From NCBI GenBank assembly GCA_963828855.1, contig CAWHGB010000005.1:286719-350718 (forward strand): a stretch of DNA of 64,000 bases. The letters run 5' to 3'. A program made the position numbers and the translations under genes. The stretch comes from CAVVEQ01 sp963828855 (GTDB lineage Bacteria; Chloroflexota; Anaerolineae; Anaerolineales; Anaerolineaceae). Each line of letters opens with the position of its first letter. The first letter of the stretch is position 1. Under the pieces are notes generated by a model. That model saw nothing but the letters and a program-made list of their open reading frames with translations. It was not told where the DNA came from and searched no databases. Shown piece after piece: positions 44,751-54,102 of the stretch.

Positions 44751-45136
44751 AGCAATCTGGGCGAATATTGGTTTTAGTAACGAATATTCGAATCGTTTGA
44801 ATTGGAGCAAGGAAGTCATCACATATTGTCTAACTTGCCGATCGTTCAGGAAATGATGACGCTGAAAGGCGAAGCGCTCGACACCGATTCGAAGGCTTTC
44901 TTGGTGACCAGAGAAATATAATAAAAAACAGAATCAAAAGTGATTTGCCAAAATTTCGACCAGGTAAGCACAAAGATCGTTCGATAAGTTGTTACAAACA
45001 GCGTGCTGTAACTGCATTGCCTAATCGATTTACAGACGATGGTCGATTGCGAACAATCCGTTCCCGGATGATTTGCGGGCAAATCATAATTAACTTTCTG
45101 AATAAACACCTGATTTTGATAAGGAAGAATTTCGCA
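44751..45136 (+). other. Gap between HOT-like and Fe-S dehydrogenase genes, with a possible 31-codon ORF
   Basis: About 386 bases without a recognised gene. A TTG at 44826 opens a 31-codon frame (LSNLPIVQEMMTLKGEALDT and on) ending near 44921, with AAGGAAG upstream. It could be a leader peptide or a remnant of a longer protein; it matches nothing that I know. No clear promoter or terminator was found. Confidence 0.3.
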
Positions 45137-46405
45137 TTGACAAGCAGCCTATCGCAGCCATCTCAACAACAATACCTGAATTGCATCCGTTGCGGATTAT
45201 GCCTTTCTGTTTGCCCGACATACCGTGAGTACCTGAGCGAGACCGCTTCTCCCCGTGGACGGGTCTTTCTGACCCGAAAAGGCCTGGAAGGTGAAATGAA
45301 ACTCACCCCGAACCTGATCGAACAGATGTACGGCTGTTTTGCCTGCCTTGCGTGTAACGATGCCTGTCCTGTGGGTATCAAACCCGCGGATCTTGCGATG
45401 CAGATGCGCTGGGTTGATGAACAGATTCATCCTACCGGTTGGAAGCGAGCTCTCTTTGGTGAGTTGATTCCCAATCCTGAACGCATGGAAAATGCCACCC
45501 TGGCATTTCGTATTTATGAAAGAAGCGGGATGCGAAAGCTGGTTTATGCACTCGGTCTGCGCAAGTTACTACCCAGCCAATTGAGGGATATGGAAGCCAT
45601 GCTTCCGCATCTACCCCAGCGTCCGCTGAGGCAGTCGCTCCCTGAAATTACAGAAGCAAAACAAAATAGCAAATATCGGATTGGATTCTTCCTGGGTTGT
45701 GCCCAGAATTTATTGTTCGCGGAAGAAAGCGCGGCAACAGTGAGGGTGCTGGCAAGAAATGGCTGCACCGTCATCACGCCACCTCAAACCGTATGTTGCG
45801 GAATGCCGGCAGCGGGCTATGGAAGGCAGGATCTCGTTCTGGAACAGGCCAGAAAAATATTTCCATTATTCGAGAGTATAAATGTTGATTTCATTGTTAC
45901 CGATTGTGCGACCTGCGGTTCAACCTTGAAAGAATATGGGGCTCTGCTCGGTGAGGATCCTCAATGGGCTGATAGAGCTACTTCATTTAGTAATAAGGTC
46001 AAAGACATAAGCGAATTCCTAATGTCGATTCCCCTGGAAAAACCCAAAGGGGTTATTAATGGACGGGTGACATATCATGACCCATGTCATCTCAGACGGG
46101 GACAGGGGGTTTGGGAACAACCTAGGGACCTGCTGAAATTGATAGATGGGATCGAGTTTACCGAAATGCCTGAAGCTGATTGGTGCTGCGGATCAGCCGG
46201 CAGCCAGTTGATCACGCATTACCAGACCTCGCTAAAAGTACTTTCCCGTAAAATGGATAATTTGGAAAACACCGAGGCGGATTATATCGCTTCCGGTTGT
46301 CCAGGCTGTCAGATGCAGTTATCTGTGGGGGTCAAGAAACGAAATCTAAAAGTAAAGGTTGTGCATCCGGTTCAATTACTAGATAAGGCATACCAAAATG
46401 AATGA
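45137..46405 (+). CDS. Fe-S oxidoreductase subunit, GlcF-like
   Basis: 422 residues from TTG 45137 (AAGGAAG eleven bases upstream). Two 4Fe-4S motifs: CIRCGLCLSVCPTYRE and CFACLACNDACP. Two CCG domains follow, each with the Cys-Cys-Gly signature: TVCCGMPAAGYG, TDCATCGSTLKEYG, and YHDPCHLRRGQG, ADWCCGSAGSQ. This is the electron-transfer subunit of glycolate oxidase or of D-2-hydroxyacid dehydrogenase complexes. Its stop overlaps the start of the FAD subunit by 8 nt, so the two are made together. Intact frame. Confidence 0.9.
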   Translation: MTSSLSQPSQQQYLNCIRCGLCLSVCPTYREYLSETASPRGRVFLTRKGLEGEMKLTPNLIEQMYGCFACLACNDACPVGIKPADLAMQMRWVDEQIHPTGWKRALFGELIPNPERMENATLAFRIYERSGMRKLVYALGLRKLLPSQLRDMEAMLPHLPQRPLRQSLPEITEAKQNSKYRIGFFLGCAQNLLFAEESAATVRVLARNGCTVITPPQTVCCGMPAAGYGRQDLVLEQARKIFPLFESINVDFIVTDCATCGSTLKEYGALLGEDPQWADRATSFSNKVKDISEFLMSIPLEKPKGVINGRVTYHDPCHLRRGQGVWEQPRDLLKLIDGIEFTEMPEADWCCGSAGSQLITHYQTSLKVLSRKMDNLENTEADYIASGCPGCQMQLSVGVKKRNLKVKVVHPVQLLDKAYQNE

Positions 46406-47777
46406 GAAATTGATCCAACGGATAAAAGACATCGTCGGAAAGGATGGCGTTCTTACAGAACCAGAGGATCTTGCCGCATACAGTTATGATGGCACTTTCG
46501 AAGAACACAGCCCGGATTTGGTTGTGCTTCCGCGAACCACTCAACAGGTAAGTAAATTGATAATGCTCGCCTCGGAGGAGAGTATCCCGGTTGTGCCTCG
46601 CGGAATGGCTTCGGGTCTTGCCGCAGCTTCTGTCCCCTTTTCAGGTGGAATTGCCCTTTCAATGACCCGTATGAACCAGATCCTTGAGATCGATAAACTG
46701 AATTCCGTCGCTCGCGTCGAGGCGGGAATTGTGACCGCTGATCTGCAATCCGCAGTGGAAAAGCAGGGTCTATTCTACCCCCCTGATCCATCCAGCATTC
46801 GCCATTCCACCATCGGTGGAAATATCGCCTGCAATGCAGGTGGCCCGCGTTGTTTAAAATACGGCGTCACGGGGGATTACGTTCTAGGCTTGACCGTAGT
46901 GCTTGCTGATGGCAATGTTCTCATAACAGGCGGGAAATCGATCAAAGACGTTGCTGGTTATGATCTAAATTCCCTTTTTACCGGTTCAGAAGGAACTTTG
47001 GGAGTGATCACCGAAGCGATACTGAAATTGATCTCCAAACCAAAATTTACCCAGACTGCCCTTGCTGAGTTCAAATCTCTCGATGACTCAGCCAATGCGG
47101 TCAACGCGATCCTATCTGAAGGACTCCTTCCGGCGACTCTTGAGCTGATGGATGAAACCGCCATAGACTGTATCGAGCAAGCCATGCACCTGGGATTACC
47201 GCTGGATGTCGAAGCATTATTGCTCATGGAGACGGATGGTGCTGACGATCTTTCCGTGAAAAGGGAGATGACCGCAGCCACAAGGATTTGTCGCGATTGT
47301 GGAGCGCGAGAGGTAAAAATTGCTCAAACCGAAGGGGAACGCGCGAAGCTCTGGAAAGCCAGACGATCGGTATCTCCTTCCCTGGCTCGCAAAGCTCCTA
47401 ACAAACTTGGTGAAGATATCACCGTACCCCGGAGTGCCATCCCGGAAGCGATCCGGAAACTCAAGGAAATCAGTGCCAGGTATGAATTACCCATCGTAAT
47501 TTTTGGGCATGCAGGTGATGGGAATCTGCACCCGAACATTTTATTTGATAAGCGGGATCCGGTTCAATGGGAAAAAGTCAACCAGATCGTTGCCGAAGAA
47601 TTTGAACTCGCTTTACGCCTGGGGGGTACGCTAACCGGTGAGCATGGAATTGGAACTCTCAAACGACCATTTCTTCAGAGGGCATTGGGGGATGTTTCGA
47701 TAGATATCCAAAGACGAATAAAAGCAACATTGGATCCGAAAAATATCCTTAATCCCGGAAAAGTGCTTGAGAATTAA
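46398..47777 (+). CDS. FAD-linked D-2-hydroxyacid dehydrogenase, GlcD/D2HGDH-like
   Basis: 459 residues. The PCMH FAD domain contains VVLPRTTQQVSKLIMLASEE, IPVVPRGMASGLAAASVPFS, PDPSSIRHSTIGGNIACNAG and GGKSIKDVAGYDLNSLFTGS. The C-terminal FAD-oxidase domain has GHAGDGNLHPNILFD with the metal/substrate histidines and GEHGIGTLKRPFLQ. It oxidises a D-2-hydroxyacid such as glycolate, D-lactate or D-2-hydroxyglutarate. Since the gene upstream is HOT-like, D-2-hydroxyglutarate is the most attractive substrate, an inference. Electrons go to the GlcF-like partner. Intact frame. Confidence 0.9.
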   Translation: MNEKLIQRIKDIVGKDGVLTEPEDLAAYSYDGTFEEHSPDLVVLPRTTQQVSKLIMLASEESIPVVPRGMASGLAAASVPFSGGIALSMTRMNQILEIDKLNSVARVEAGIVTADLQSAVEKQGLFYPPDPSSIRHSTIGGNIACNAGGPRCLKYGVTGDYVLGLTVVLADGNVLITGGKSIKDVAGYDLNSLFTGSEGTLGVITEAILKLISKPKFTQTALAEFKSLDDSANAVNAILSEGLLPATLELMDETAIDCIEQAMHLGLPLDVEALLLMETDGADDLSVKREMTAATRICRDCGAREVKIAQTEGERAKLWKARRSVSPSLARKAPNKLGEDITVPRSAIPEAIRKLKEISARYELPIVIFGHAGDGNLHPNILFDKRDPVQWEKVNQIVAEEFELALRLGGTLTGEHGIGTLKRPFLQRALGDVSIDIQRRIKATLDPKNILNPGKVLEN

Positions 47778-47951
47778 AGGTGGAATTCAAGCAGTATGTA
47801 CAATAATGTAAGATTAATATACCTCGTTTGGAGGTTTTGAAACCCAAACACTTTTGAGGTCAATCGTATAGCTTTTCCCTTATTTCACCCAGGTTTCATT
47901 TTTATTCGCAGTGAATGCTGAATATTATGGAAGTACCGTCGGATATGGATT

Positions 47952-49504
47952 TCAAACCCGGAAGCGATTGTAAATTTGATTATTAATCTGATGTAGAGCG
48001 GGATAAATTTCCCTGTAGATTTCGAATAATTCGGTATATAAGGATGACAATTTTTTATCAGGTTCAAACAATTTCCCTGGTTTATGAACTCGCTGTACTG
48101 CTTCTGATAAATTCTTATAACCCCCGACCCCCACACCGGCAAGTATTGCTGCCCCAAGCGCTGTGGCTTCTTCGATCTCTAACGTAACCACCGGACGGCC
48201 GGAAACATCCGCTTTGTTCTGCATCCAAAATTCATTGCGCGTGCCGCCCCCAATGGCAGTAATTTTTTCAGCCTTTTGTCCTGCCCCTAGCTCAAGTGCG
48301 TTCAACATATCCAGGAAAGCATAATTTAGACCTTCGACCACGGCTCTGATCATATCCTCTTTTTTCGTAGTGTCATTAAGTCCCAAGAATGCGCCTAGTG
48401 AGCGTGGATCCAAATTCGGGCAGGTTATGCCATTGAAATGTGGCAGAAAGAAAACGCCATTTGAACCAGGTGGTGAGAGTACGCGCTTCATCCATCAGGT
48501 GCGACCACACATTTCCTTGACCAACCTGGGCGAGGTTTTGGGCTTTGGATCCGATCTGATCTTTGTACCATTCCAGCATACTTGCAGCAGTTCCCCCAGC
48601 CCAGATGCAATACATGCCAGGAACTGAATGTGCTTCTACCGTTAAGCCTAACTTGTCGGATTTCAGACCCCCATTGAGGATCTGTCGTGGGTGTAATTAC
48701 CATTTCCCATGTGCCGGTGACATCCAGAAACATACCGGATGAGATTGCTCCAGCAGCCAGTGCTCCCACCAGGTAGTCATGCCCTCCCTGGAAGATTGGT
48801 GTACCAGGCATAAGGCCGGTCTTTTCAGCCGCCTCGGGTGTTACTTCACCGATAAATGATCCACTGGGTTGTGGTGTTGGCAAGGAGGTCTTTCTCGAGT
48901 CCTGTAATATTGAACATTTCATCCGACCATGCCAGGGAGCGTTGATCGAATAAAAGTGTAGGAGACGCATCTGTGTAATCGGTGGAATATTTTCCAGTCA
49001 ACTTATAGTTCACAAAATCTTCAACAATTAGCCATTTATGAACCCGTCGTGCAAGCTCCGGCTCGTTTTCCTTCAACCATAAGAATCGTAAGGCAGTGCT
49101 CCAAATAAAGGGTTGCCAGCCGGAGATCTGGAAGGTTCGTTCAAGACCAACATTCTCCAACCATCGTCTCAAATTGCGGTGTAGTCCGAGTACATAACCA
49201 GTTTATAAAAGGATAAACCGGTTCACCCCGTTCATCCAGGGGTACCGCATCTGCCCCCAAGCCAGTAACCGCCGCTGCTATGATACGATTCTGTGGACCA
49301 ATCCGACTCACAGCATCGCGTATTGCAGAAGCAATCCCGTCCCAGATATGATCGGGCAGGTAAACCTGCCAGTTTGGGTGATCAGGGTCGTTTGCGATAC
49401 TCTCCGTCGGGCGACTTGCCTTGTGAAATGACGTTGCCATCCAGATCATATACCAGGGCTTTCATGCTCGTCGAGCCGACATCAATACCGAGTAAACAAT
49501 CCAT
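47952..49504 (-). CDS. FGGY carbohydrate kinase (XylB-like), many frameshifts
   Basis: ATG 49502-49504 begins MDCLLGIDVGSTSMKALVYD then LDGNVISQG, the FGGY ATP-binding start. Conserved parts follow in changing frames: HPNWQVYLPDHIWDGIASAI, TGLGADAVPLDERGEPVYPF, LRFLWLKENEPELARRVHKW, NYKLTGKYSTDYTDASPTLL, FQGGHDYLVGALAAGAISSG, and ITAIGGGTRNEFWMQNKADV with the terminal EEATALGAAILAGVGVGGY. At least five single-base shifts (near 49400, 49165, 48870, 48650 and 48495) are needed, so either this stretch is badly read or the gene is decaying. About 510 residues when repaired. It would phosphorylate the ketose made by neighbouring reductases. Confidence 0.78.
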
Positions 49505-50558
49505 CTATGCCTTCCTATATTCCTGCAAGGTCTTACCGGGGTAGTAGTGGGCGAAGGCCTCTTCCACGTTGTCCTTGGTGACCTTCATGTTTTCGTAGAA
49601 CATGACACCGGGGATGGGATCGCCGTTGAGCAGGTTGACCATCTGGGTCATGCTCCACCAGGCGGGGGCGATGGAGGAGTAGGCAGCAGTGCCGAGCACT
49701 TCGCCGTTATAGATGCCTGCCAGGATGGGTTTGTCGTTATCCACAGAGGACAGCGGCACCGTGGTTCCATTGGACTTCTGGGCGTTCATCATACCGACCG
49801 TGGCGGAGGAGTAGAGGCCCCAGGCGCCGAGCATATCGGGGTTGGCCTTGAGGGCACCGTCGAAGGCTTTGAAGTGATCTTCGGGGGAGATGCCGGTCAG
49901 CTCGGTGATCTTGATGTCGGGGTACTTGGTGAAGACATCGATGAAGCCCTTGGCGCGGGTGGCGGCATTGGGGTGCACGAAGGGCAGAGTCTGATAGACG
50001 ACTTCGCCATTCATGGGTTTGCCGCTTGCCAGCAGAGCCTCCTCGAGCAGTTCACCGGAGATCTTGCCCTGTTCCACGGTATCGGAGATGGTGACCGCAT
50101 TTACGTTGCCAGCCAGAGGGGCATTCAGGGTGACCACGGGGATATTGGCAGCTTCAAGCGCATCCAGGGCGGTCTTGACGCCGGTGAAGTCGCACGGGGC
50201 GAGGATAACGCCGTCCACGCCTTCGAGGATCCATTGCTCGATGGCCTGATTCTGGACGTCCTGTTTGTAGTTGGCGTCGTTGACCAGCAATTCCACGCCA
50301 GCTTCGTCCGCCGCCGCTTTCATCGTTTCCAGCAGGGTGGCATCCACTTCGTCCAGGGTGTCGAAGATGGCAAAGCCAAGCAGATACTGCTTTTTTGCCC
50401 GTGGGCAATCTGGTAGCCACATCATCGGGGACTTTTACCGCGCCCGGCTCCTTGATCTTGACGCAGGACTCGACTGCCGAAGCCTGGTAATGAGCGTTTA
50501 AATCGAAAACAAGGCTAGGGTCTCCAAGGAATTGAAAATCAGCGATATTGGGATTCAT
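49505..50558 (-). pseudogene. Truncated duplicate of the sugar-binding protein gene, no signal peptide
   Basis: Near-identical at protein level to the binding protein at 51730-52962 from about AAADEAGVELLVNDANYKQD to the C-terminus, but it lacks the lipoprotein signal and linker. The first in-frame ATG (50558) opens MNPNIADFQFLGDP, equal to the mature region NPNSADFTFVGDP of the full copy. It directly follows, in the same frame, the stop of the aldo/keto reductase. It also has a one-base shift in the AAAAAA near 50397. Without a signal the product could not serve the transporter. It abuts the FGGY kinase gene (one base before the kinase ATG). Confidence 0.8.
49521..50290. repeat. Direct repeat, copy A (with 51749-52518)
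   Basis: The 3' portion of the two binding-protein genes is almost base-for-base identical, offset by 2228 bp, and becomes more diverged toward the 5' ends (beyond 50290/52518). This gradient suggests recent duplication or gene conversion confined to the 3' part. Confidence 0.85.
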
Positions 50559-50606
50559 CCGGCTCCATGGCTTGTTCGTGAATATGGTCGGAAGGGAACA
50601 CCCGGC

Positions 50607-51581
50607 TCAGTGAGTGCGCGCGACGAAAGCGCCAATCTCTTCCAGCTCCGAGGAAGAAAGCCGAAAGGTGGCCGCAGGGAGAACGCCGTCCACCTGGCTG
50701 GGGCGCCGCGCCCCGACGATGGCCCCGGTCACGCTGGAGAGGCGAAGCGTCCAGGCGATCGCCACAACACCTGGTTCCACACCGTGCCGTTGTCCGATCT
50801 CCGCCAGGAGGGAAACCAGGCGCAAATTCCGTTCAAGCTTGGGCATTTGGAATTCGGCATCGCGTTGACGCCAATCGTCTGGCGGCATGTTCTGAATCCG
50901 GTCCGCGGTCATTTTTCCAGAGAGGAGCCCCGAATACATGGGTGAATAGACGATCACACCAATTTTATTCTGCTGGCAATACGGCAGGATCTCCTCCTGT
51001 ACCTCAGGGCGGATGAGGGAATAGGGGGGCTGCAGGGAACTGATGGGAGCGATTTTCTCGGCTCGCTTCATCTGGGAAATACTGAAATTAGAAACGCCGA
51101 TCCAGCGCACCTTGCCTTCACGCTGCAATTCCGCCAGCGCTGCCCATCCCTCCTCGATATCCGGGTCTGGGTTCGGCCAGTGAATTTGGTAAAGGTCGAT
51201 CGTGGATACCTTGAGGCGGCGCAGACTATCCTCGCATTCACGCCGAATGGAATCCCGCTTCATGGAGGCGACAATCTCGCCGCGCTCATTCCACGGCAGG
51301 GAGCATTTCGTAAAGAGATAGGGGCGTTCGGACATTCCCTCCAGCGCCTGGCCGATCACCTCTTCAGCGTGCCCCAGTCCGTAACCGGCAGCTGTATCGA
51401 TCCAGTTGATACCGAGATCCAACGCATGATAAATTGCAGCTATGGATTCCTGATCATCCTGCGGACCCCAGCTGTACACCCAATCTCCCCCGCCGAGCGC
51501 CCAGGCGCCAAATCCTATGGGAGTTATCTGCATATCGGTATTGCCAAAGGGCCGTTTTTCCAAATCCGTTTCTCTTTTCAT
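50607..51581 (-). CDS. Aldo/keto reductase
   Basis: 324 residues from ATG 51579-51581, preceded by AAGGAAAGGGAA. It shows the AKR pattern: GFGAWALGGGDWVYSWG, LGINWIDTAAGYGLGHAEEV with catalytic Asp and Tyr, FTKCSLPW with Lys, IDLYQIHWPNPD with His, and IVGARRPSQVDGVLPAA for NADPH binding. It reduces an aldose or keto sugar to a polyol, or runs in reverse. It lies between the ABC importer and the kinase, so it probably prepares the sugar for phosphorylation. Intact frame. Confidence 0.9.
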   Translation of the reverse strand: MKRETDLEKRPFGNTDMQITPIGFGAWALGGGDWVYSWGPQDDQESIAAIYHALDLGINWIDTAAGYGLGHAEEVIGQALEGMSERPYLFTKCSLPWNERGEIVASMKRDSIRRECEDSLRRLKVSTIDLYQIHWPNPDPDIEEGWAALAELQREGKVRWIGVSNFSISQMKRAEKIAPISSLQPPYSLIRPEVQEEILPYCQQNKIGVIVYSPMYSGLLSGKMTADRIQNMPPDDWRQRDAEFQMPKLERNLRLVSLLAEIGQRHGVEPGVVAIAWTLRLSSVTGAIVGARRPSQVDGVLPAATFRLSSSELEEIGAFVARTH

Positions 51582-51661
51582 CACTTCCCTTTCCTTATAT
51601 TGTCTTTTTCTATTACTTTACTTATTTATATCAGTAGGATGTGGATGCGAGTCAATAAAAG

Positions 51662-51693
51662 GAGGCGGACAGCGGACTTCCGCTGTCCGCCTC
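51662..51693 (-). terminator. Strong hairpin terminator after the intact binding-protein gene
   Basis: GAGGCGGACAGCGGA and TCCGCTGTCCGCCTC form a perfect 15-bp inverted repeat; on the minus strand it is followed by CTTTTATTG. It lies between the binding-protein gene (ends 51730) and the aldo/keto reductase start (51581) and would limit expression of the downstream genes. Confidence 0.85.
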
Positions 51694-51729
51694 GAAGTAC
51701 ATGCTTCTTAACCAGATCTACAAGGCAGG

Positions 51730-52962
51730 TTACTTACCAGCCAAATAATCCTGCAAGGTCTTACCGGGGTAGTAGTGGGCGAAAGCCTCTTCCACGTTGT
51801 CCTTGGTGACCTTCATGTTCTCATAGAACATGACACCCGGGATGGGATCGCCGTTGAGCAGGTTGACCATCTGGGTCATGCTCCACCAGGCGGGTGCGAT
51901 GGAGGAGTAGGCAGCAGTGCCGAGCACTTCGCCGTTATAGATGCCTGCCAGGATGGGTTTGTCGTTATCCACAGAGGACAGCGGCACCGTGGTGCCATTG
52001 GACTTCTGGGCGTTCATCATACCGACGGTGGCGGAGGAGTAGAGACCCCAGGCGCCGAGCATATCGGGGTTGGCCTTGAGGGCACCATCAAAGGCTTTGA
52101 AGTGATCTTCGGGGGAGATGCCGGTCAGCTCGGTGATCTTGATGTCCGGGTACTTTGTGAAGACATCGATGAAGCCCTTGGCGCGGGTGGCGGCATTGGG
52201 GTGCACGAAGGGCAGAGTCTGATAGACGACTTCGCCATTCATGGGTGTGCCGCTCGCCAGGAGAGCCTCTTCGAGCAGTTCACCGGAGATCTTGCCCTGT
52301 TCCACGGTATCGGAGATGGTGACAGCATTCACGTTGCCAGCCAGGGGTGCGTTCAGGGTGACGACGGGGATATTGGCAGCTTCAAGCGCATCCAGGGCGG
52401 TCTTGACGCCGGTGAAGTCGCACGGGGCGAGGATGACGCCGTCCACGCCTTCGAGGATCCATTGCTCGATCGCCTGATTCTGAACATCCTGTTTGTAGTT
52501 CGCGTCGTTGACCAGCAGTTCAACGCCGGCTTCATCTGCCGCGGCTTTCATGGTTTCAAGGATCATGGAGCCCACTTCGTCCACTGTATAGTAGACGGAG
52601 AAACCGATCTTGTATTTCTCTTTGGCTTTGGGCATGGCGGTGGTCACGTTATCGGGGACTTTTACCGCGCCTGGTTCCTTGATGGTTGTGTTGGCTTCGA
52701 CACCCACTTCAGCGTAATACCCATTCAGGTCAAACGCAACACTCTGGATCACCAACGAAGGTGAAATCGGCTGAGTTGGGATTCACCGGAACAGCCGGGG
52801 CTTCCGTAGCTTCCGGCGCAGCGGGCGCTTCGGTGGCAGCTGGCGCGGCGGGCGCTTCGGTGGCAACGGGGCGGGGGCTTCGGTCGGAGCGGCTGCAGGC
52901 GCACAGGCAGCCAACATCGTGAACACCACCACCAGCGAAACAATTAACATCATTCTTTTCAT
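51730..52962 (-). CDS. Ribose-type sugar-binding lipoprotein, two frameshifts
   Basis: ATG 52960-52962 begins MKRMMLIVSLVVVFTMLAAC, a lipoprotein signal, then a degenerate TEAPAAP(A/E)A repeat linker that crosses a frame change near 52870; a second shift is near 52748. The mature part is a type-I periplasmic-binding domain: KYKIGFSVYYTVDEVGSMIL, VDGVILAPCDFTGVKTALDA, NAATRAKGFIDVFTKYPDIK, MVNLLNGDPIPGVMFYENMK. It feeds the permease and ATPase encoded just upstream. Its 3' part is duplicated at 49505-50558. Confidence 0.88.
51749..52518. repeat. Direct repeat, copy B (with 49521-50290)
   Basis: Second copy of the duplicated binding-protein segment. It starts with TCCTGCAAGGTCTTACCGGG at 51749 and runs in register with copy A with only scattered differences. 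Confidence 0.85.
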
Positions 52963-53083
52963 TTTCGTTCTCCTCTTTGTTTCGGATATTAGGTTCAATA
53001 CTGTCGTAGTACCTTGTAACAAATACGATTTTATTTCGCTGATTATTCCTCCTTTCTCCGCGCCAACCGCGGAAGGAAGTCAC

Positions 53084-54019
53084 TCATCTTCTGGATTTGA
53101 ACGCGTTGTCCATCAGCACCGCGAGGATAATGACCATTCCTTTGACGAAAATCTGCACATGATATTGGGCTCCCATGAGCGACATACCATTGTTCAAAAT
53201 GGCGATGATCAGACAGCCTCCGAGCGTTCCGAATATGGAACCCATGCCTCCGGAGATCGCTGTTCCACCCAAAATTACGCCCGAGATGCTATCCAGCGCC
53301 AGGTCCGAACCCACATCCGGCAGGCCGCCATTGAAAAGCGCCGCGATGATCAAACCGGAGATCGAGGCGAACAATCCGCTCATGGTATACGCCGCCAGCT
53401 TCACCTTGCTGATATCGATACCGGCGACCCTGGCTGCTTCCTGGTTGCCGCCAATACTGCGGACGTAGAAACCAAACTTGGTGCGGTTGAAGAGGAACCA
53501 GGAGACGGCGAAAACCAGGAGGGAGATAATGACCGGGGTGGGAATAAGATTGAACAACTTGCCGTTCCCGAAGATATTGGCAAAATGCGGTATGACGATC
53601 GGAACCGGTTTGCCTGATGTCATCATGAGCGCAATTCCGCGGAAGATATACAGCGTGGCAAGGGTCACCAGGAAAGGCTCGATCTTTCCCTTCACGATTA
53701 CAAATCCGTTGAAGGAACCCAGGAGCATCGCACCAACCACCACGATCAAAAGCGCCAGGACCGGCGGCAACAAGCCGCCCTTCACAAGCAAAGCAAAACC
53801 AACCCCCACTACGGCAGCGATCGAGCCAACCGAAAGGTCCAGGCCTCCCAGCGTGATGATGAAGGTCATTGCCAACCCGGCGATGAGCACATAGCTCATG
53901 TTCTTGATGATCGCCAGCAGATTTATTGGATTCAGAAAGATCGGCTTCAGAAAGGAAAAGATGGTCATCAGCACGATCAAGATCACGATCGTGCGGTATT
54001 TGATCAATAACTTTCCCAT
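53084..54019 (-). CDS. Ribose-type sugar ABC permease (RbsC-like)
   Basis: 311 residues with about nine hydrophobic helices. FIITLGGLDLSVGSIAAVVG carries the LSVGS motif, and DSISGVILGGTAISGGMGSI is the C-terminal RbsC signature. It is the only permease gene of this importer, so it probably works as a homodimer, as RbsC does. It lies between the ATPase and the binding-protein genes in one transcript. Intact frame. Confidence 0.92.
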   Translation of the reverse strand: MGKLLIKYRTIVILIVLMTIFSFLKPIFLNPINLLAIIKNMSYVLIAGLAMTFIITLGGLDLSVGSIAAVVGVGFALLVKGGLLPPVLALLIVVVGAMLLGSFNGFVIVKGKIEPFLVTLATLYIFRGIALMMTSGKPVPIVIPHFANIFGNGKLFNLIPTPVIISLLVFAVSWFLFNRTKFGFYVRSIGGNQEAARVAGIDISKVKLAAYTMSGLFASISGLIIAALFNGGLPDVGSDLALDSISGVILGGTAISGGMGSIFGTLGGCLIIAILNNGMSLMGAQYHVQIFVKGMVIILAVLMDNAFKSRR

Positions 54020-54102
54020 GGTCGGTCGAGATGTCTTGACAGTCTTTGGCTTGTGCTTGTGTCACTCTCTATTCCCTCCAATTGATGATTTGGGTCATCA
54101 TT

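Noticed and set aside
49547..50416. Plus-strand frames opposite both binding-protein copies (also 51775-52764)
   Set aside because: They are mutually similar only because the genes on the other strand are duplicated; no independent family signal.
49505..52962. Insertion sequence or transposon explaining the direct repeat
   Set aside because: No transposase, terminal inverted repeats or target-site duplication; the repeat corresponds to part of a coding gene.
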